Assembly: GCF_003691585.1 (NCBI RefSeq)
Contig: NZ_CP033169.1
Coordinates: forward strand, 3,162,001-3,226,000
Direction: 5' to 3'
DNA from: Biomaibacter acetigenes
GTDB lineage: Bacteria > Bacillota > Thermosediminibacteria > Thermosediminibacterales > Tepidanaerobacteraceae
Length of the DNA stretch: 64,000 nucleotides
Shown: positions 1-9,544 of the stretch, piece after piece
Layout: each line of letters begins with the position of its first letter
Numbering within the stretch: position 1 is the first letter of the stretch
Made by a program: the position numbers and the translations under genes
The notes under the pieces: generated by a model
What the model saw: the letters and a program-made list of their open reading frames with translations, nothing else
The model's database searches: none
What the model was told of the DNA's origin: nothing

Positions 1-548
1 TCTGAGACTTCTTCTATATCCAATTCTTTTTTGTGAAACACCTTTTCTTGAACTACAGAAATCATCATTCCAAAAAAACAATTTGCGGCAAGTTCTGCAT
101 CTTTATAGCTTCGCATGCCCTTTTTTTCGGTTTTTTCAACGATTGTTTTTACAAGCAGGTCTGTTATTTTGTTTTTCCTGTCATACAACCATTTCAACAT
201 GCTTTCATCAATCAAGCTGCGGTGGCTTTCTATCATCTTTAATACGTCGCTGTGATTTTCTAAAAAGGAAAAGCTGAATGTTACAATTTTTTTCAGAATT
301 TGTTCAATCCCGATACAGCCCTTAATTTCGTTTTTAATGCCGATAGCGTATTGGTCGATACCTTCCTTTACAACCTGCTGAAAAAGGTGTTTTTTCCCTT
401 TGAAATACTGATAAATGGTGCCCTTGCCTATTCCGGCCTTTGTCGCTATCTCCTGCATCCTGGCATTGGGATAGCCTTCACGCGAAAATACAGAAACTGC
501 AGCCTCGAGGATTGACGAACGCTTTTCTAATTGTTTTTCTCTTTTCAA
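1..548 (-). CDS. TetR-family repressor, end of efflux operon (3' end outside window)
   Basis: The minus strand from 548 opens with a TTG codon eight bases after AGGGGTGA and stays open to the window edge. The product has a typical TetR DNA-binding domain in its first 50 residues (SILEAAVSVFSREG, then IATKAGIGKGTIYQYFKGKK) and a helical ligand-binding part. It is the last gene after the TolC-like gene, 27 bases downstream, so it is probably the local repressor of the pump. The C-terminus is cut by the window. The unusual start codon means a search limited to ATG starts would miss it. The ligand cannot be told from sequence. Confidence 0.9.
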   Translation of the reverse strand, partial: MKREKQLEKRSSILEAAVSVFSREGYPNARMQEIATKAGIGKGTIYQYFKGKKHLFQQVVKEGIDQYAIGIKNEIKGCIGIEQILKKIVTFSFSFLENHSDVLKMIESHRSLIDESMLKWLYDRKNKITDLLVKTIVEKTEKKGMRSYKDAELAANCFFGMMISVVQEKVFHKKELDIEEVS

Positions 549-575
549 AATGCTTCACCCCTGCAAAATGCAGGC

Positions 576-1775
576 CTATTCCAGGCCTTTGCCGGCCCAG
601 TTGTCGAGCTGCGCCCTTGCCACATTGTAATCGAACACTGAGGCGGTGTATAAAAGTTCGGCCTGCCTCAAGTTTTCCATGGCCTGAAGCACTTCTGCCA
701 TTGTGGCGACCTGTGATTTATACTTTAGATCTGTTATTCTGTAAACTTCCTGCGCCGTTTCTTTAGTTTTTTCCGCTGACTTTAGTTTTTCCGCAGCCTC
801 TATCACAGCGTAATGCGCCGACCTTACGGCAAGGGAAATCTGATCCTCCGCTTCCTTCACTCCTAAAACGGCTTTTTCCAGGTCTATCTTCGCCTTTCGA
901 TAAACGAAGGTGTTTTCCGCATAGTATTTCAGGGCGAGCTTGCAGTTCAGCTCCGCCACTTCCTTCGTTTCCCTTACGCTGATAACTTCCGGTCTGAGCG
1001 CCAGGGCGCTTTTTACCATTTCTTCAACATCGGGAATTTCAGCAGGTGTATAGGTGAAAGTAGTTGTGAGTTTCAGAGGAGCCGTAAGGTTGCGGCCCAT
1101 AATTTTATTGAGGTTCATCTTGGCAAGCTCCAGGTTTTTTTCAGCGGAAACCCTGTTGGCTTCAGCGCTGGCCACTGCAGATTCCACCGAAAGCATTGAA
1201 TCTTTTGCAATCATACCCTGTTTATAACTCACCTGAGCATTCTTCAATTGTTCCTGGACCCGCTGCAGTTGGACCTCTACATTTTTAAGGTTGTCCTGAG
1301 CTTTCAGCACATTGAAATAGGCTTTTTCCACCTCTATCCTCAGGTTCTGCTCATCAAGCGCAAGGTTCTTTTTAGCTATCAGCTCATTGGCTTCTTTCAG
1401 CCTGGGGGACAGGTCTTTGACCTGCGCTCCCTCAAAGCTGAAAGCTGTCGGTACATAGTCTCTAAGTATCTTGTCATCACGAATATCTGCAATCTGCTTT
1501 GACTCGTATTTTGCTTCTTCTCGTTCCACCTTTGCTTTTTCGTATTCCTGCCGTGAAATTTTTAAGCTTACATTGTTTTGAAGAGCGGTATTTACGCTTT
1601 CTTCAAGCGAAAAGCTTGTTTTTTCTTCAGCGTCAGGACTTCCGGACACACTGTTTGCGATTTCGGCGGTATCAGCGGAAACATCTCCCGTAGCTGTGGA
1701 TTCCGCAAAACCTGCAAGCGGCATTAAAAAACATACGACAGCCGCAAGGAATGATATAATTTTTTTATATTGCAC
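576..1775 (-). CDS. TolC-family outer-membrane-factor-like protein
   Basis: This 399-residue protein has an N-terminal signal peptide (hydrophobic residues 5-22, cleavage near AFAES), then long heptad-rich helices in two similar halves, the arrangement of TolC efflux proteins. It is shorter than E. coli TolC. The start is GTG, preceded by AGGAGG at good spacing. It follows the RND pump gene and has its own promoter and operator in the gap. In diderm bacteria such proteins form the outer-membrane exit duct; the rest of the window suggests a sporulating Firmicute with an S-layer, so whether there is an outer membrane here is open. Confidence 0.82.
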   Translation of the reverse strand: MQYKKIISFLAAVVCFLMPLAGFAESTATGDVSADTAEIANSVSGSPDAEEKTSFSLEESVNTALQNNVSLKISRQEYEKAKVEREEAKYESKQIADIRDDKILRDYVPTAFSFEGAQVKDLSPRLKEANELIAKKNLALDEQNLRIEVEKAYFNVLKAQDNLKNVEVQLQRVQEQLKNAQVSYKQGMIAKDSMLSVESAVASAEANRVSAEKNLELAKMNLNKIMGRNLTAPLKLTTTFTYTPAEIPDVEEMVKSALALRPEVISVRETKEVAELNCKLALKYYAENTFVYRKAKIDLEKAVLGVKEAEDQISLAVRSAHYAVIEAAEKLKSAEKTKETAQEVYRITDLKYKSQVATMAEVLQAMENLRQAELLYTASVFDYNVARAQLDNWAGKGLE

Positions 1776-1789
1776 TTTTCTTACCTCCT

Positions 1790-1809
1790 ATGAGTGAGTA
1801 TTCACTCAT
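1790..1809. promoter_or_regulatory. Palindromic operator upstream of tolC-like gene
   Basis: A perfect inverted repeat with eight-base arms ATGAGTGA and TCACTCAT around four bases. It lies about ten bases past the predicted transcription start and just before the ribosome-binding site, where a TetR-type repressor would block transcription. Its sequence is unrelated to the operator at 6295. Confidence 0.75.
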
Positions 1810-1825
1810 CTTTATATTTGTATTT

Positions 1826-1854
1826 ATTTTATATTGAGCCTTATATCATGTCAA
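1826..1854 (-). promoter_or_regulatory. Sigma-A-type promoter for tolC-like and TetR genes
   Basis: On the minus strand TTGACA and TAAAAT are separated by exactly 17 bases. The -35 box overlaps the stop codon of the RND gene, so the last two genes can be transcribed separately from the pump. Confidence 0.7.
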
Positions 1855-4800
1855 GCATATTTTTTAATCTTTATTTTCATTACCACCCTTGCTGACAGGT
1901 CTTCAAATATCGAGTAAAGAACGGGCACAACCACGAGTGTCAAAAGGGTTGAGACTGTCAATCCTCCCAAAACGGTAACAGCAAGGGGTGCCTGGATTTC
2001 GCTGCCTTCGCCAATCCCAAGAGCAAGGGGTAAAAGACCGAGAACTGTTGTAGATGTGGTCATCATGATGGGCCTGAGCCTTCTTGGACCGGCTTCAACT
2101 ATCGCTTCTCTGACCGTCTTACCCTTTGCCCGCAACTGGTTAATGTAATCCACCAGTACAATGGCGTTGTTGACCGCAATGCCCGCCAGCATTATAATGC
2201 CAATATACGCCGGCAAGCTGAACGCCCTCCTGCTTATCAGGAGGCCAAACACAACACCAGTCGTACAGAAGGGGATTGCAAACATTATGGTAAACGGATG
2301 CAAAAGCGACTCAAACTGCGCCGCCATTACCGCATAGACAAGGAACACCGCCAGCAGCATCGCCTGGAATAGATCCGCAAACGATTCCGTCATTTCTTTG
2401 TTCTGCCCTTCGAAACTTATACTGTAACCCTCCGGTAAATTGACTGAAGAAATTGCCGATCTGATGTCATTTATCACCTCTCCCAGGCTCCTTCTGTAAA
2501 TATCGGCCGTCACATATACTACTCGCTCCTGATCTTCACGATTAATTACATTTGGGCCTTCAGTGATTGTAAATCTGGCTATGTTTCTAAGTGGCACATT
2601 GACGCCCGTCGGAGACATCAATGTCATCCCTTCAAGGTCCTCAAGGGTCTTCCTTGAAAGCTCATTGAGCTGTACGTTCACTTCCACTTCTGTTCCGGCA
2701 ACCCTGTATTTGGTCGCTTCAGCCCCGTTTATTGCAATCCTTACGGTCTGCGCCACCTGGCTTGCATCCAGACCGTAGTATGAAGCCCTGTCCTTATCTA
2801 CTTTTATCCGGACTTCAGGTCTCCCTTCATCAATAGATGTCTCAACATCCCTGGTGCCCGGCACTTTTTTGACTATAGCTTTAATTTTTTCGGCAAGATT
2901 TTCAAGCGTAGCAAAGTCGTCTCCCTTTATGGCTACCTGGACCGGTTTGCTGCTTCCTGAAGTGGCGGAACTAATAGTGCTCATCGTTGTTGCGCTGTTT
3001 ATCTCGATTTTTGCCCCCGGGACTTCTCCTATTTTTTGCCTGATTTCTTCGACTACGTCTTTTGTGGACCTCTTCCTTTCGCTGACCGGGACAAGGCGCA
3101 CATCCATGCTGGCTATTTCACCGCTTCCAGCCGTCCCAAGGAAACTCTTTTTTGTGTCTGTTCCAACCTGTGACGAATACATTTGAACTTCCGGTATTGA
3201 AGCAACTATGCGCTCTATGGATTTAACCAGTTCATCTGTCTTTTCCACTTTTGTGCCAAGAGGATATTCCACTTTGATTGATATCCTGCCTTCATCGGTC
3301 TCCGGGAAAAATTCTGTCCCCACAAGAGGCACTGCAGCCACACTTATGACAAGAAGCACAACAATGGCAAGTATTACAATCTTCCTGTGCCGCAGGGCCC
3401 ATGCAAGAAGCTTTCCATATTTTTCATCGACACTGTTGTAAAATCTGTCCATTCCATCGAATATTCTGGCAAGAAAGCCCTGTTTTTTTTCTTCTGCAGC
3501 GGTTACTTTGACCAGACGGGAACTCAGCAAGGGCACTATTGTAATTGCAACAATCAGGGAAGACAAAAGAGAGAACGTGATGGTGAGACTCATTTCCTTG
3601 AATAATATTCCAGCAAGGCCTTTTACAAAGACTATCGGTAAAAATACGGCAACTGTAGTCAGTGTCGATGCCGCTATAGCAAGAGTAACCTCATTTGCCC
3701 CAACAGACGCTGCCTCCATGCCGTTAAGACCTAATTCTCTGTGGTGATATATGTTTTCAAGCACGACTATGGAGTTATCCACCAGCATACCTATTCCCAG
3801 GGCAAGGCCGCCAAGGGATATGAGGTTTAGCGTAATGCCGCTGAAATACATTATGACAAATGTGGATATAATTGATATAGGTATTGATATTGCAATAACT
3901 ATGGTCGACCTGAAATTATGCAAAAAAAGATATAAAACTACCACTGCAAGAATAGCGCCAACCAATGCATTTGACTTGACTCTGTTTATCGATCTGTTTA
4001 TAAAGTCTGATTGGTCCAATATTTGATATAGCTCTATGCCTTTCGGAAGCTCTTTTTTAATCGCTTCAAGTTCTTTTTTTACTCCATTTGCCACCGCCAC
4101 CGTGTTTGCGTCGCTGGATTTTTGTATAAGTATCCTTAATCCTTCATAGTCGTTTATCCTGGAATGGGTCTTTATATCTTCTGTGGCATCCTTAACCTCG
4201 GCTATATCGCTCAGTTTAACGATGGCTCCCTGCCTGTTCGCCACCGCAAGTTCTTTTATTTCATCAACACTTTCGAATTCGCCCGTAGTCCTCACTATAA
4301 GCTCTCTGCTGCCGTAGTCCACCGTCCCGCCGGGCAGGTTCAGGTTATTTGCCGCAAGCACCTGCATAACCTGGCCGATGCTTATCCCGTATCCGTTCAT
4401 CTTTTGAGGTGAAAGCAGGACCCTTATCTGGCGCTCTACTCCGCCCACAACCTGGACGCTTGAAACTCCCGCTACCCTCTCAAGCTTTTTTTCTATCATA
4501 TCTTCACCTATCTGCTTCATCAAAAGCGGGTCTCTGTCGCCGGTCATGCCGTAAATAAGCACCGGCATCATTGACGGGTCAAACTTAATTACCAGTGGTT
4601 CGTCTGCGTCATCCGGCAGTCTTTTTTTAACCATGTCTACTTTTTCTCTTACATCCGTTACCGCCGTATCAAGGTCTGTTCCCCAGTTGAAACTCACCGT
4701 AATCATGGAAACATTGGCTTCGCTTGATGAAGATATGCTTTTTATGTTTTCTACCCCGGCTATTTCTTTTTCTATAGGCTTTGTTATCATTGTCTCTATT

Positions 4801-4973
4801 TCTTCGGAGCTTGCCCCAGGGTATGTTGTTACAACAACAGCCGTCGGAAGCTGTATATCCGGCAGCAAATCGACCTGCATCTTGCTCAGTGAAACAAACC
4901 CGAGGATAAGGATGACAAGCACAGCCATGAATGTTGCCACAGGCCTTTTTACAACCGTCTCCGTAATTCTCAT
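1851..4973 (-). CDS. RND-family multidrug efflux pump (HAE1/AcrB type)
   Basis: This 1040-residue inner-membrane protein has the full RND layout: one N-terminal membrane helix, a large outer loop, a block of helices from about residue 335, a second large loop, and a C-terminal helix block. The helix-4 motif GMLVDNSIVVLEN (around residues 395-407) holds the proton-relay aspartate D399; the neighbouring position is Asn, whereas AcrB has two Asp. It begins 15 bases after the adaptor gene with GGGGTGA as ribosome site. With the adaptor and TolC-like protein it would form a tripartite pump driven by proton or sodium entry. Substrate unknown. Confidence 0.95.
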   Translation of the reverse strand: MRITETVVKRPVATFMAVLVILILGFVSLSKMQVDLLPDIQLPTAVVVTTYPGASSEEIETMITKPIEKEIAGVENIKSISSSSEANVSMITVSFNWGTDLDTAVTDVREKVDMVKKRLPDDADEPLVIKFDPSMMPVLIYGMTGDRDPLLMKQIGEDMIEKKLERVAGVSSVQVVGGVERQIRVLLSPQKMNGYGISIGQVMQVLAANNLNLPGGTVDYGSRELIVRTTGEFESVDEIKELAVANRQGAIVKLSDIAEVKDATEDIKTHSRINDYEGLRILIQKSSDANTVAVANGVKKELEAIKKELPKGIELYQILDQSDFINRSINRVKSNALVGAILAVVVLYLFLHNFRSTIVIAISIPISIISTFVIMYFSGITLNLISLGGLALGIGMLVDNSIVVLENIYHHRELGLNGMEAASVGANEVTLAIAASTLTTVAVFLPIVFVKGLAGILFKEMSLTITFSLLSSLIVAITIVPLLSSRLVKVTAAEEKKQGFLARIFDGMDRFYNSVDEKYGKLLAWALRHRKIVILAIVVLLVISVAAVPLVGTEFFPETDEGRISIKVEYPLGTKVEKTDELVKSIERIVASIPEVQMYSSQVGTDTKKSFLGTAGSGEIASMDVRLVPVSERKRSTKDVVEEIRQKIGEVPGAKIEINSATTMSTISSATSGSSKPVQVAIKGDDFATLENLAEKIKAIVKKVPGTRDVETSIDEGRPEVRIKVDKDRASYYGLDASQVAQTVRIAINGAEATKYRVAGTEVEVNVQLNELSRKTLEDLEGMTLMSPTGVNVPLRNIARFTITEGPNVINREDQERVVYVTADIYRRSLGEVINDIRSAISSVNLPEGYSISFEGQNKEMTESFADLFQAMLLAVFLVYAVMAAQFESLLHPFTIMFAIPFCTTGVVFGLLISRRAFSLPAYIGIIMLAGIAVNNAIVLVDYINQLRAKGKTVREAIVEAGPRRLRPIMMTTSTTVLGLLPLALGIGEGSEIQAPLAVTVLGGLTVSTLLTLVVVPVLYSIFEDLSARVVMKIKIKKYA

Positions 4974-4988
4974 GATTTCACCCCATCG

Positions 4989-6230
4989 CTAGATTTTCAC
5001 TGCTGAGCCTTCCGTCAGCATGTTCTGACCACTTGTGACAACCGTTTCTCCTTCTTTCAGTCCCTCCGTTATTTCCACCCTGCCTCCGTTTGTGACTCCG
5101 ATCTTAACAAGACGCTCTTCCGCCTTGCCTTCTTTTACAACATACACTACATTACCATGTTTTTTAATCAGCACAGCATCTTTTGGAATCGTAATCACAT
5201 TTTCCTTTATGCCCCTGACAACATTCACATTTGCAAACATGCCTGGCTTTAACCTGTGATCTTTGTTTTCCATCTCAATTTTTACCTGAAAGAGCCTGCT
5301 TGCCCCCGACGCCGGCGAAACGATGCTTATTTTGCTTTTTATCCGGCCTTCGTTCCCCAGAGCGTCTACATTCACCGTCGCTTCCTGGCCATCCTTTAAT
5401 TTGTTAATGTCCTCTTCCGGCACATTTATAACGACTTTGACCCTGTCTATATTAACTACTGCACCAAGCGTCGCTCCTGCCTGGCACATTTCGCCGGGCT
5501 GTATCTGTTTTGATGAAATCATGCCCGATACAGGCGCCTTTATGACTGAGTTTTCGATGTTTGTTTTTATAAGGTCCACCGCAGCCTGTGCCTGTGCCAC
5601 CTGAGCTCTCAGAGCTTCAACATTTTTTGGCATGCGCTCTTCGGTCAGCTTCAATTGTTCTTTTGCGCTTTCATACTGGCTCTTTGCCACTTTGTACTTC
5701 AGTTCCATGCCGTCGAATGCCTGCTTGGAAATCGCGTCCGCCTCATACAGCGCTTTCATTCGCTCATAATCGGCTTTGACGTTTAAATAATTTGCCTCGG
5801 CCTGTTCAAACGCCGACTTTACCTGATCAAGCTGCTGCGGCAGCGACCCCGATTCATTGGCGGCAAGGTTTGCCTTTGCCGACGCTAATGTTGCCTCCGC
5901 TTGGGAAAGCTGGTCGTATAACTCATCGGTTTCCAGTATTACAAGCGGCTCACCTGCTTGCACATAGTCCCCTACTTCAAAATTTACTTCTTTTACCCTG
6001 CCCGATATCTTACCTACAACTTTTACTTCATCGCCCGCCTCAATCTGGCCTGTAAAAGTAACTATGTCTTCTATATTGCTTTTAGCTGTTTTCATTACTT
6101 TCACCGGCACCGCAGCTTCCTCTTTCACCTCCTCTTTCTTTTTCGAGCATCCGGCAAGAAGGAATACTGACGCCACAAAGAAAAACAGCAATAGCGAAGC
6201 TATTATTTTGTTTTTTCGACCCAGGCTCAT
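4989..6230 (-). CDS. RND efflux adaptor (membrane fusion protein), lipoprotein
   Basis: This 413-residue protein has a lipoprotein signal with lipobox LLAGC and lipidated Cys28. It continues with a biotinyl-lipoyl-like half (VVGKISGRVKEVNFEVGD), a long helical hairpin of Ala/Glu/Gln-rich heptads (about residues 105-215), the second lipoyl half (VIKAPVSGMIS), and a beta-barrel region. This is the HlyD/AcrA adaptor layout. It is the first gene of the pump operon and would bridge the pump to the TolC-like protein. It is preceded by AAAGGGG and an operator about 65 bases upstream of its start. Confidence 0.94.
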   Translation of the reverse strand: MSLGRKNKIIASLLLFFFVASVFLLAGCSKKKEEVKEEAAVPVKVMKTAKSNIEDIVTFTGQIEAGDEVKVVGKISGRVKEVNFEVGDYVQAGEPLVILETDELYDQLSQAEATLASAKANLAANESGSLPQQLDQVKSAFEQAEANYLNVKADYERMKALYEADAISKQAFDGMELKYKVAKSQYESAKEQLKLTEERMPKNVEALRAQVAQAQAAVDLIKTNIENSVIKAPVSGMISSKQIQPGEMCQAGATLGAVVNIDRVKVVINVPEEDINKLKDGQEATVNVDALGNEGRIKSKISIVSPASGASRLFQVKIEMENKDHRLKPGMFANVNVVRGIKENVITIPKDAVLIKKHGNVVYVVKEGKAEERLVKIGVTNGGRVEITEGLKEGETVVTSGQNMLTEGSAVKI

Positions 6231-6294
6231 AAATTGCGCCCCTTTCGCTTTATTGATAGGTTTATTATTTTTATTTTTTTTAGAATATTAGAAC

Positions 6295-6308
6295 CGACCG
6301 TTCGGTCG
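6295..6308. promoter_or_regulatory. Palindromic operator upstream of efflux operon
   Basis: CGACCG, two bases, CGGTCG: a perfect inverted repeat of the kind bound by TetR-family efflux repressors, just upstream of the adaptor gene. No clean -35/-10 pair is visible beside it. Confidence 0.65.
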
Positions 6309-6324
6309 ATTATATTTGAATAGA

Positions 6325-6347
6325 AAGCAGGGAATAAATCCCTGCTT
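6325..6347 (-). terminator. Probable intrinsic terminator of SLH gene
   Basis: Nine-base arms AAGCAGGGA and TCCCTGCTT around five bases, 30 bases after the SLH stop codon. The T-run that follows is weak. Confidence 0.55.
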
Positions 6348-6376
6348 AACAAAATTTATTTTATATTCGGTTGCTA

Positions 6377-9145
6377 TCAATATGGGCTCTGATTGTTTAG
6401 TACTTTTTGTTTCTCATCATCTATTAATCTCTCGATTACCCTGGCGTTTACACCATCTTCTACTATAACGTATACAGCGTCATCCTCATGCAGGTTGGAG
6501 GTGGACTTCTTGGTGTCTTCTTCATATACCAGGGTGCTGCTGTTGATCCTGAACGTCTTCTCACCAGAACCGTATACTTCAACGGTTATGGTACTGCTGT
6601 CTTTGTCAGTGATTATGCCGTAGTATGCTGCAAAGTCAGTGCCGGAAACTACCTCCAATTCACCGTCAGCCTGCACTTTTGCAATATACGGCCTTTCATC
6701 CTTAAATCCGGATTCAGAACCGGAATCTACAACTATATCTTCGACATCTTCACCGTACCTTTGTATCTTGGCATACAGGTCTCCGCCCTTATACCACTTG
6801 TCAATGACGTATATTGCTTCTTCATCTTCTGCTGCATCGCTTACACCATCCCCAAAGAACACGATGGCCTTGACGTCTACTCCATTGTCATCCAGAAATA
6901 CGTAGAACGGTGAAGTGTCTATGTCATCCTCTGCTATGTCTTCCCAATCAATTACAGAGAAGTTATCATCAACAGATTCAAAATTACCCTTTGCATCTAA
7001 TTTTGTAGAACCAGCTGCTTCCTCCAGATACTTTGCATCTATAATTACAGTGCTGCTGTCAACAGAGAAGCTTTCGGCAGACCCTGATTTGTTATATTTT
7101 GCGGTAATGCTGTCTTTACCGAAATCCTTCGTCAATACCCATGCGTTGGTTCCATCAGGACTCGATGGTTTCGGGAATACATATATCTCATCTTCTGCAA
7201 TTTCTCCGTCTTTGTTGAGTTTGAATTTTACAACGCTGCCGGGTTCAATAGGCTGAGTAGCCTTGTCGCTGGTTTCAATTCCGTATTTGTCAACAGGTAT
7301 GCCGAATTCTATATTGTCGGAATCCTCAACGGCATATGTGATTTCATCACCTTCGCCGTTTTCGGTTACAGTGTATATTTTCAGCTTATCGCTATCTGTA
7401 TAGATTCTTGTAACAATACCGTATTTGTAACCGGATACAGCTTCTGCTTCGGTTACGAAGTATGAGATCCTTCCTACCGCATCGGTATAAGCCTTGATAG
7501 TCTGATTATCGGCGTCTTCCATATCAGCCTGCACATCGGGATCGTTGTCGAAGTCGAAAATTGTTATGGTATCACCGTCGTCTATGCTGTAGCTTGCCCG
7601 AATATCACTGCCCACTTTAGTGAACTTGATTTCTTTGTCGTCAATTGTTATTCTATCATTTTTAACTTTTTCCAGAGTGCCTTCCAAAATGTTGTTCGTC
7701 ACAACCCTGACTATTGCGTAATCATCGCCGTCAATATCCGCCTTAGCTACATAAAGAAGATTATCTTTTTCAATGTCATCAACCGAAAGGATATTGCCTT
7801 CCAGGTCGAGGATGATGACTCCATCATAGTTGCCGTCTTCGGTCAGGTCTAATTCCATGCTGTCATCATCCATGGATATACCGCTTATAATACCATCTTC
7901 ATTGTCTTTTACAATCATCCAGTTGTCGATTTCTTCGGTTACATCCATGAAATCAGCAAATACTATCTTGTCGTTCTTCATTACGACCTTACCGACCATA
8001 CCGTTGAAAAATCCGCTTTCTTCATCTTCCGGTGTAACTTTTGTTGTTTCTCCGCCCTGAGTTACATAAACCACTGCATTATCATCAAATTCATAGTCAT
8101 CATCGAATTTTACAAGGCTTACCTTGTCAACTTTACCGCTTTTTGCCACATCGCCTTCAACGTAGTCGAATTTTGCATCATCATCGTATTCTCTTTCGGC
8201 GTAAATTATCTCATCATCATCGTTCAAGTATATCGTTACTTCTTCGCCCATTATTGTTTCCGGATTAAATCCTTCGATAAATTCAAAGTCAGCATCATCT
8301 TTGCTTTCATATTTACCATCTTCAGTATCTTTTATAAAATAAACCGAAACTTCATTGTCGTCGAGGCTGTCATCCAATCTGTTGTTTGCAATGATTCTGG
8401 TATTTTCGTATTTTGTAATATTCAGCTTGTCTTCCAGGAGTGTCTTATCGGATTCATAGTATTTCGTGCCGCTTGCCTCATAGGTGTCGACTTTAACCAC
8501 ATTGGCGTCCAGGGTGTTGTTCACGAGGATCGCCACATCACCTCTGTTGGCCCCACCACTGACATCATTGAACTTAACGTATTTTGTGATTTCTTCTTCA
8601 GCGGCTTTTGCGAGGTAGTTGCCGGGCCAGTCTCCGGGCAGGAAAGAATCTCTGTAACTCAGAGCCCTCACCAGCATGGTGATCGCTTCGGCGTAGCTTA
8701 CCTGTTTTGCAGGCTGGAAAGTCCCGTCGGGATAGCCCTTAATCAGGCCTTGGCCTGCAGCCACGCTTATGTATCCTGCGGACCACCTGCTGGCCTCCAC
8801 GTCTTTAAAGCTGCTGCGGCCTGTTGCGGCCTTCGCTGCGTTATCCATCTTCAGCGAGGTGACCAGTATCTTTGCAAACTGTTCTCGTGTTACTACATCA
8901 CCGGGATGATATTTTCCATCCTCCATGCCGTTAATAATACCGAATGCTGCAAGCCTCAATACAGCATCTTTTGTGTCTTTGTCGGTGATGTCGGATGTCA
9001 GCTTCTTTACATCGACCGAACTTGCCGCATTGTCATTGCTCGCCGCCATCGCGACTTTCGGAGCTCCGGTGCTCGCTATTCCTGCAATAAATACGAAGAT
9101 TGTAAGAATAGCAAACAGTTTTTTCATGCGTTTGAGATTGTACAT
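6377..9145 (-). CDS. Large acidic S-layer-homology (SLH) protein
   Basis: This 922-residue protein is probably exported and bound to the cell wall. A signal peptide spans about residues 1-35 (ends VAMAAS). Three SLH repeats follow at about 50-210, seen as VTREQFAKIL, GYPDGTFQPAKQVSYAEA and GANRGDVAILVNN. The rest is very rich in Asp and Glu with repeated beta-strand patterns, as in many S-layer proteins. AGGAGG sits seven bases before the ATG. It is a paralogue of the protein at 41975-44500. It may be a major S-layer subunit, but only wall anchoring is supported directly. Its promoter carries an operator shared with the divergent small gene. Confidence 0.88.
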   Translation of the reverse strand: MYNLKRMKKLFAILTIFVFIAGIASTGAPKVAMAASNDNAASSVDVKKLTSDITDKDTKDAVLRLAAFGIINGMEDGKYHPGDVVTREQFAKILVTSLKMDNAAKAATGRSSFKDVEASRWSAGYISVAAGQGLIKGYPDGTFQPAKQVSYAEAITMLVRALSYRDSFLPGDWPGNYLAKAAEEEITKYVKFNDVSGGANRGDVAILVNNTLDANVVKVDTYEASGTKYYESDKTLLEDKLNITKYENTRIIANNRLDDSLDDNEVSVYFIKDTEDGKYESKDDADFEFIEGFNPETIMGEEVTIYLNDDDEIIYAEREYDDDAKFDYVEGDVAKSGKVDKVSLVKFDDDYEFDDNAVVYVTQGGETTKVTPEDEESGFFNGMVGKVVMKNDKIVFADFMDVTEEIDNWMIVKDNEDGIISGISMDDDSMELDLTEDGNYDGVIILDLEGNILSVDDIEKDNLLYVAKADIDGDDYAIVRVVTNNILEGTLEKVKNDRITIDDKEIKFTKVGSDIRASYSIDDGDTITIFDFDNDPDVQADMEDADNQTIKAYTDAVGRISYFVTEAEAVSGYKYGIVTRIYTDSDKLKIYTVTENGEGDEITYAVEDSDNIEFGIPVDKYGIETSDKATQPIEPGSVVKFKLNKDGEIAEDEIYVFPKPSSPDGTNAWVLTKDFGKDSITAKYNKSGSAESFSVDSSTVIIDAKYLEEAAGSTKLDAKGNFESVDDNFSVIDWEDIAEDDIDTSPFYVFLDDNGVDVKAIVFFGDGVSDAAEDEEAIYVIDKWYKGGDLYAKIQRYGEDVEDIVVDSGSESGFKDERPYIAKVQADGELEVVSGTDFAAYYGIITDKDSSTITVEVYGSGEKTFRINSSTLVYEEDTKKSTSNLHEDDAVYVIVEDGVNARVIERLIDDEKQKVLNNQSPY

Positions 9146-9251
9146 TTGTAAACCTCCTTATGATATTGTTTTGTACCACTGTTTTTAAAATTTAAAAAAA
9201 GCCTTATACTTCACCTCCCGCTGTAATATAATAAGCGTTTTTTTCTAAAAC

Positions 9252-9282
9252 CCCTCCCTTCGGCAAAAAGGTGAAGGGAGGG
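9252..9282 (-). other. Hairpin in the SLH leader RNA
   Basis: Ten-base arms CCCTCCCTTC and GAAGGGAGGG lie between promoter and start codon. On the minus strand the hairpin is followed by GTTTTAGAAAAAAA, an imperfect T-run, so it could be an attenuator or an mRNA-stabilising stem. Confidence 0.45.
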
Positions 9283-9346
9283 AAAATCAAAAAGAAGGAT
9301 TTGAGTACCCCTCTTTTAGAGAGGCCATGAAGATATTTTTACATTG

Positions 9347-9394
9347 AGTGATTACTTACATTTTTAGTATAGTAGTGAAGGGCAGCTTTGTCAA
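9347..9394 (-). promoter_or_regulatory. SLH promoter with overlapping operator
   Basis: On the minus strand TTGACA (9389-9394) and TATACT (9366-9371) are 17 bases apart. Immediately downstream at 9347-9360 is TGTAAGTAATCACT, repeated exactly on the other strand at 9484. The position at the transcription start suggests repression of the SLH gene. Confidence 0.75.
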
Positions 9395-9483
9395 TACGTT
9401 TTTGGTTTTTGTAATATATTTGTAATAAATATATATCACGTGTTGTTGCAGGGTTTTATGGCTATGCAGCTTTTATTATTATT

Positions 9484-9497
9484 TGTAAGTAATCACT
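9484..9497 (+). promoter_or_regulatory. Second copy of the operator
   Basis: TGTAAGTAATCACT, identical to the site at 9347-9360 but on the opposite strand, so the two form an inverted pair 123 bases apart. It lies between the divergent promoters. Confidence 0.6.
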
Positions 9498-9544
9498 TAT
9501 TTTATAGCGATTAAAAATATATATTTTATTTTGTTTGATTGTGG

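Noticed and set aside
9252-9282. Terminator for a plus-strand transcript
   Set aside because: No plus-strand gene ends there, and the hairpin is not followed by a T-run on the plus strand; it is more likely part of the SLH leader.
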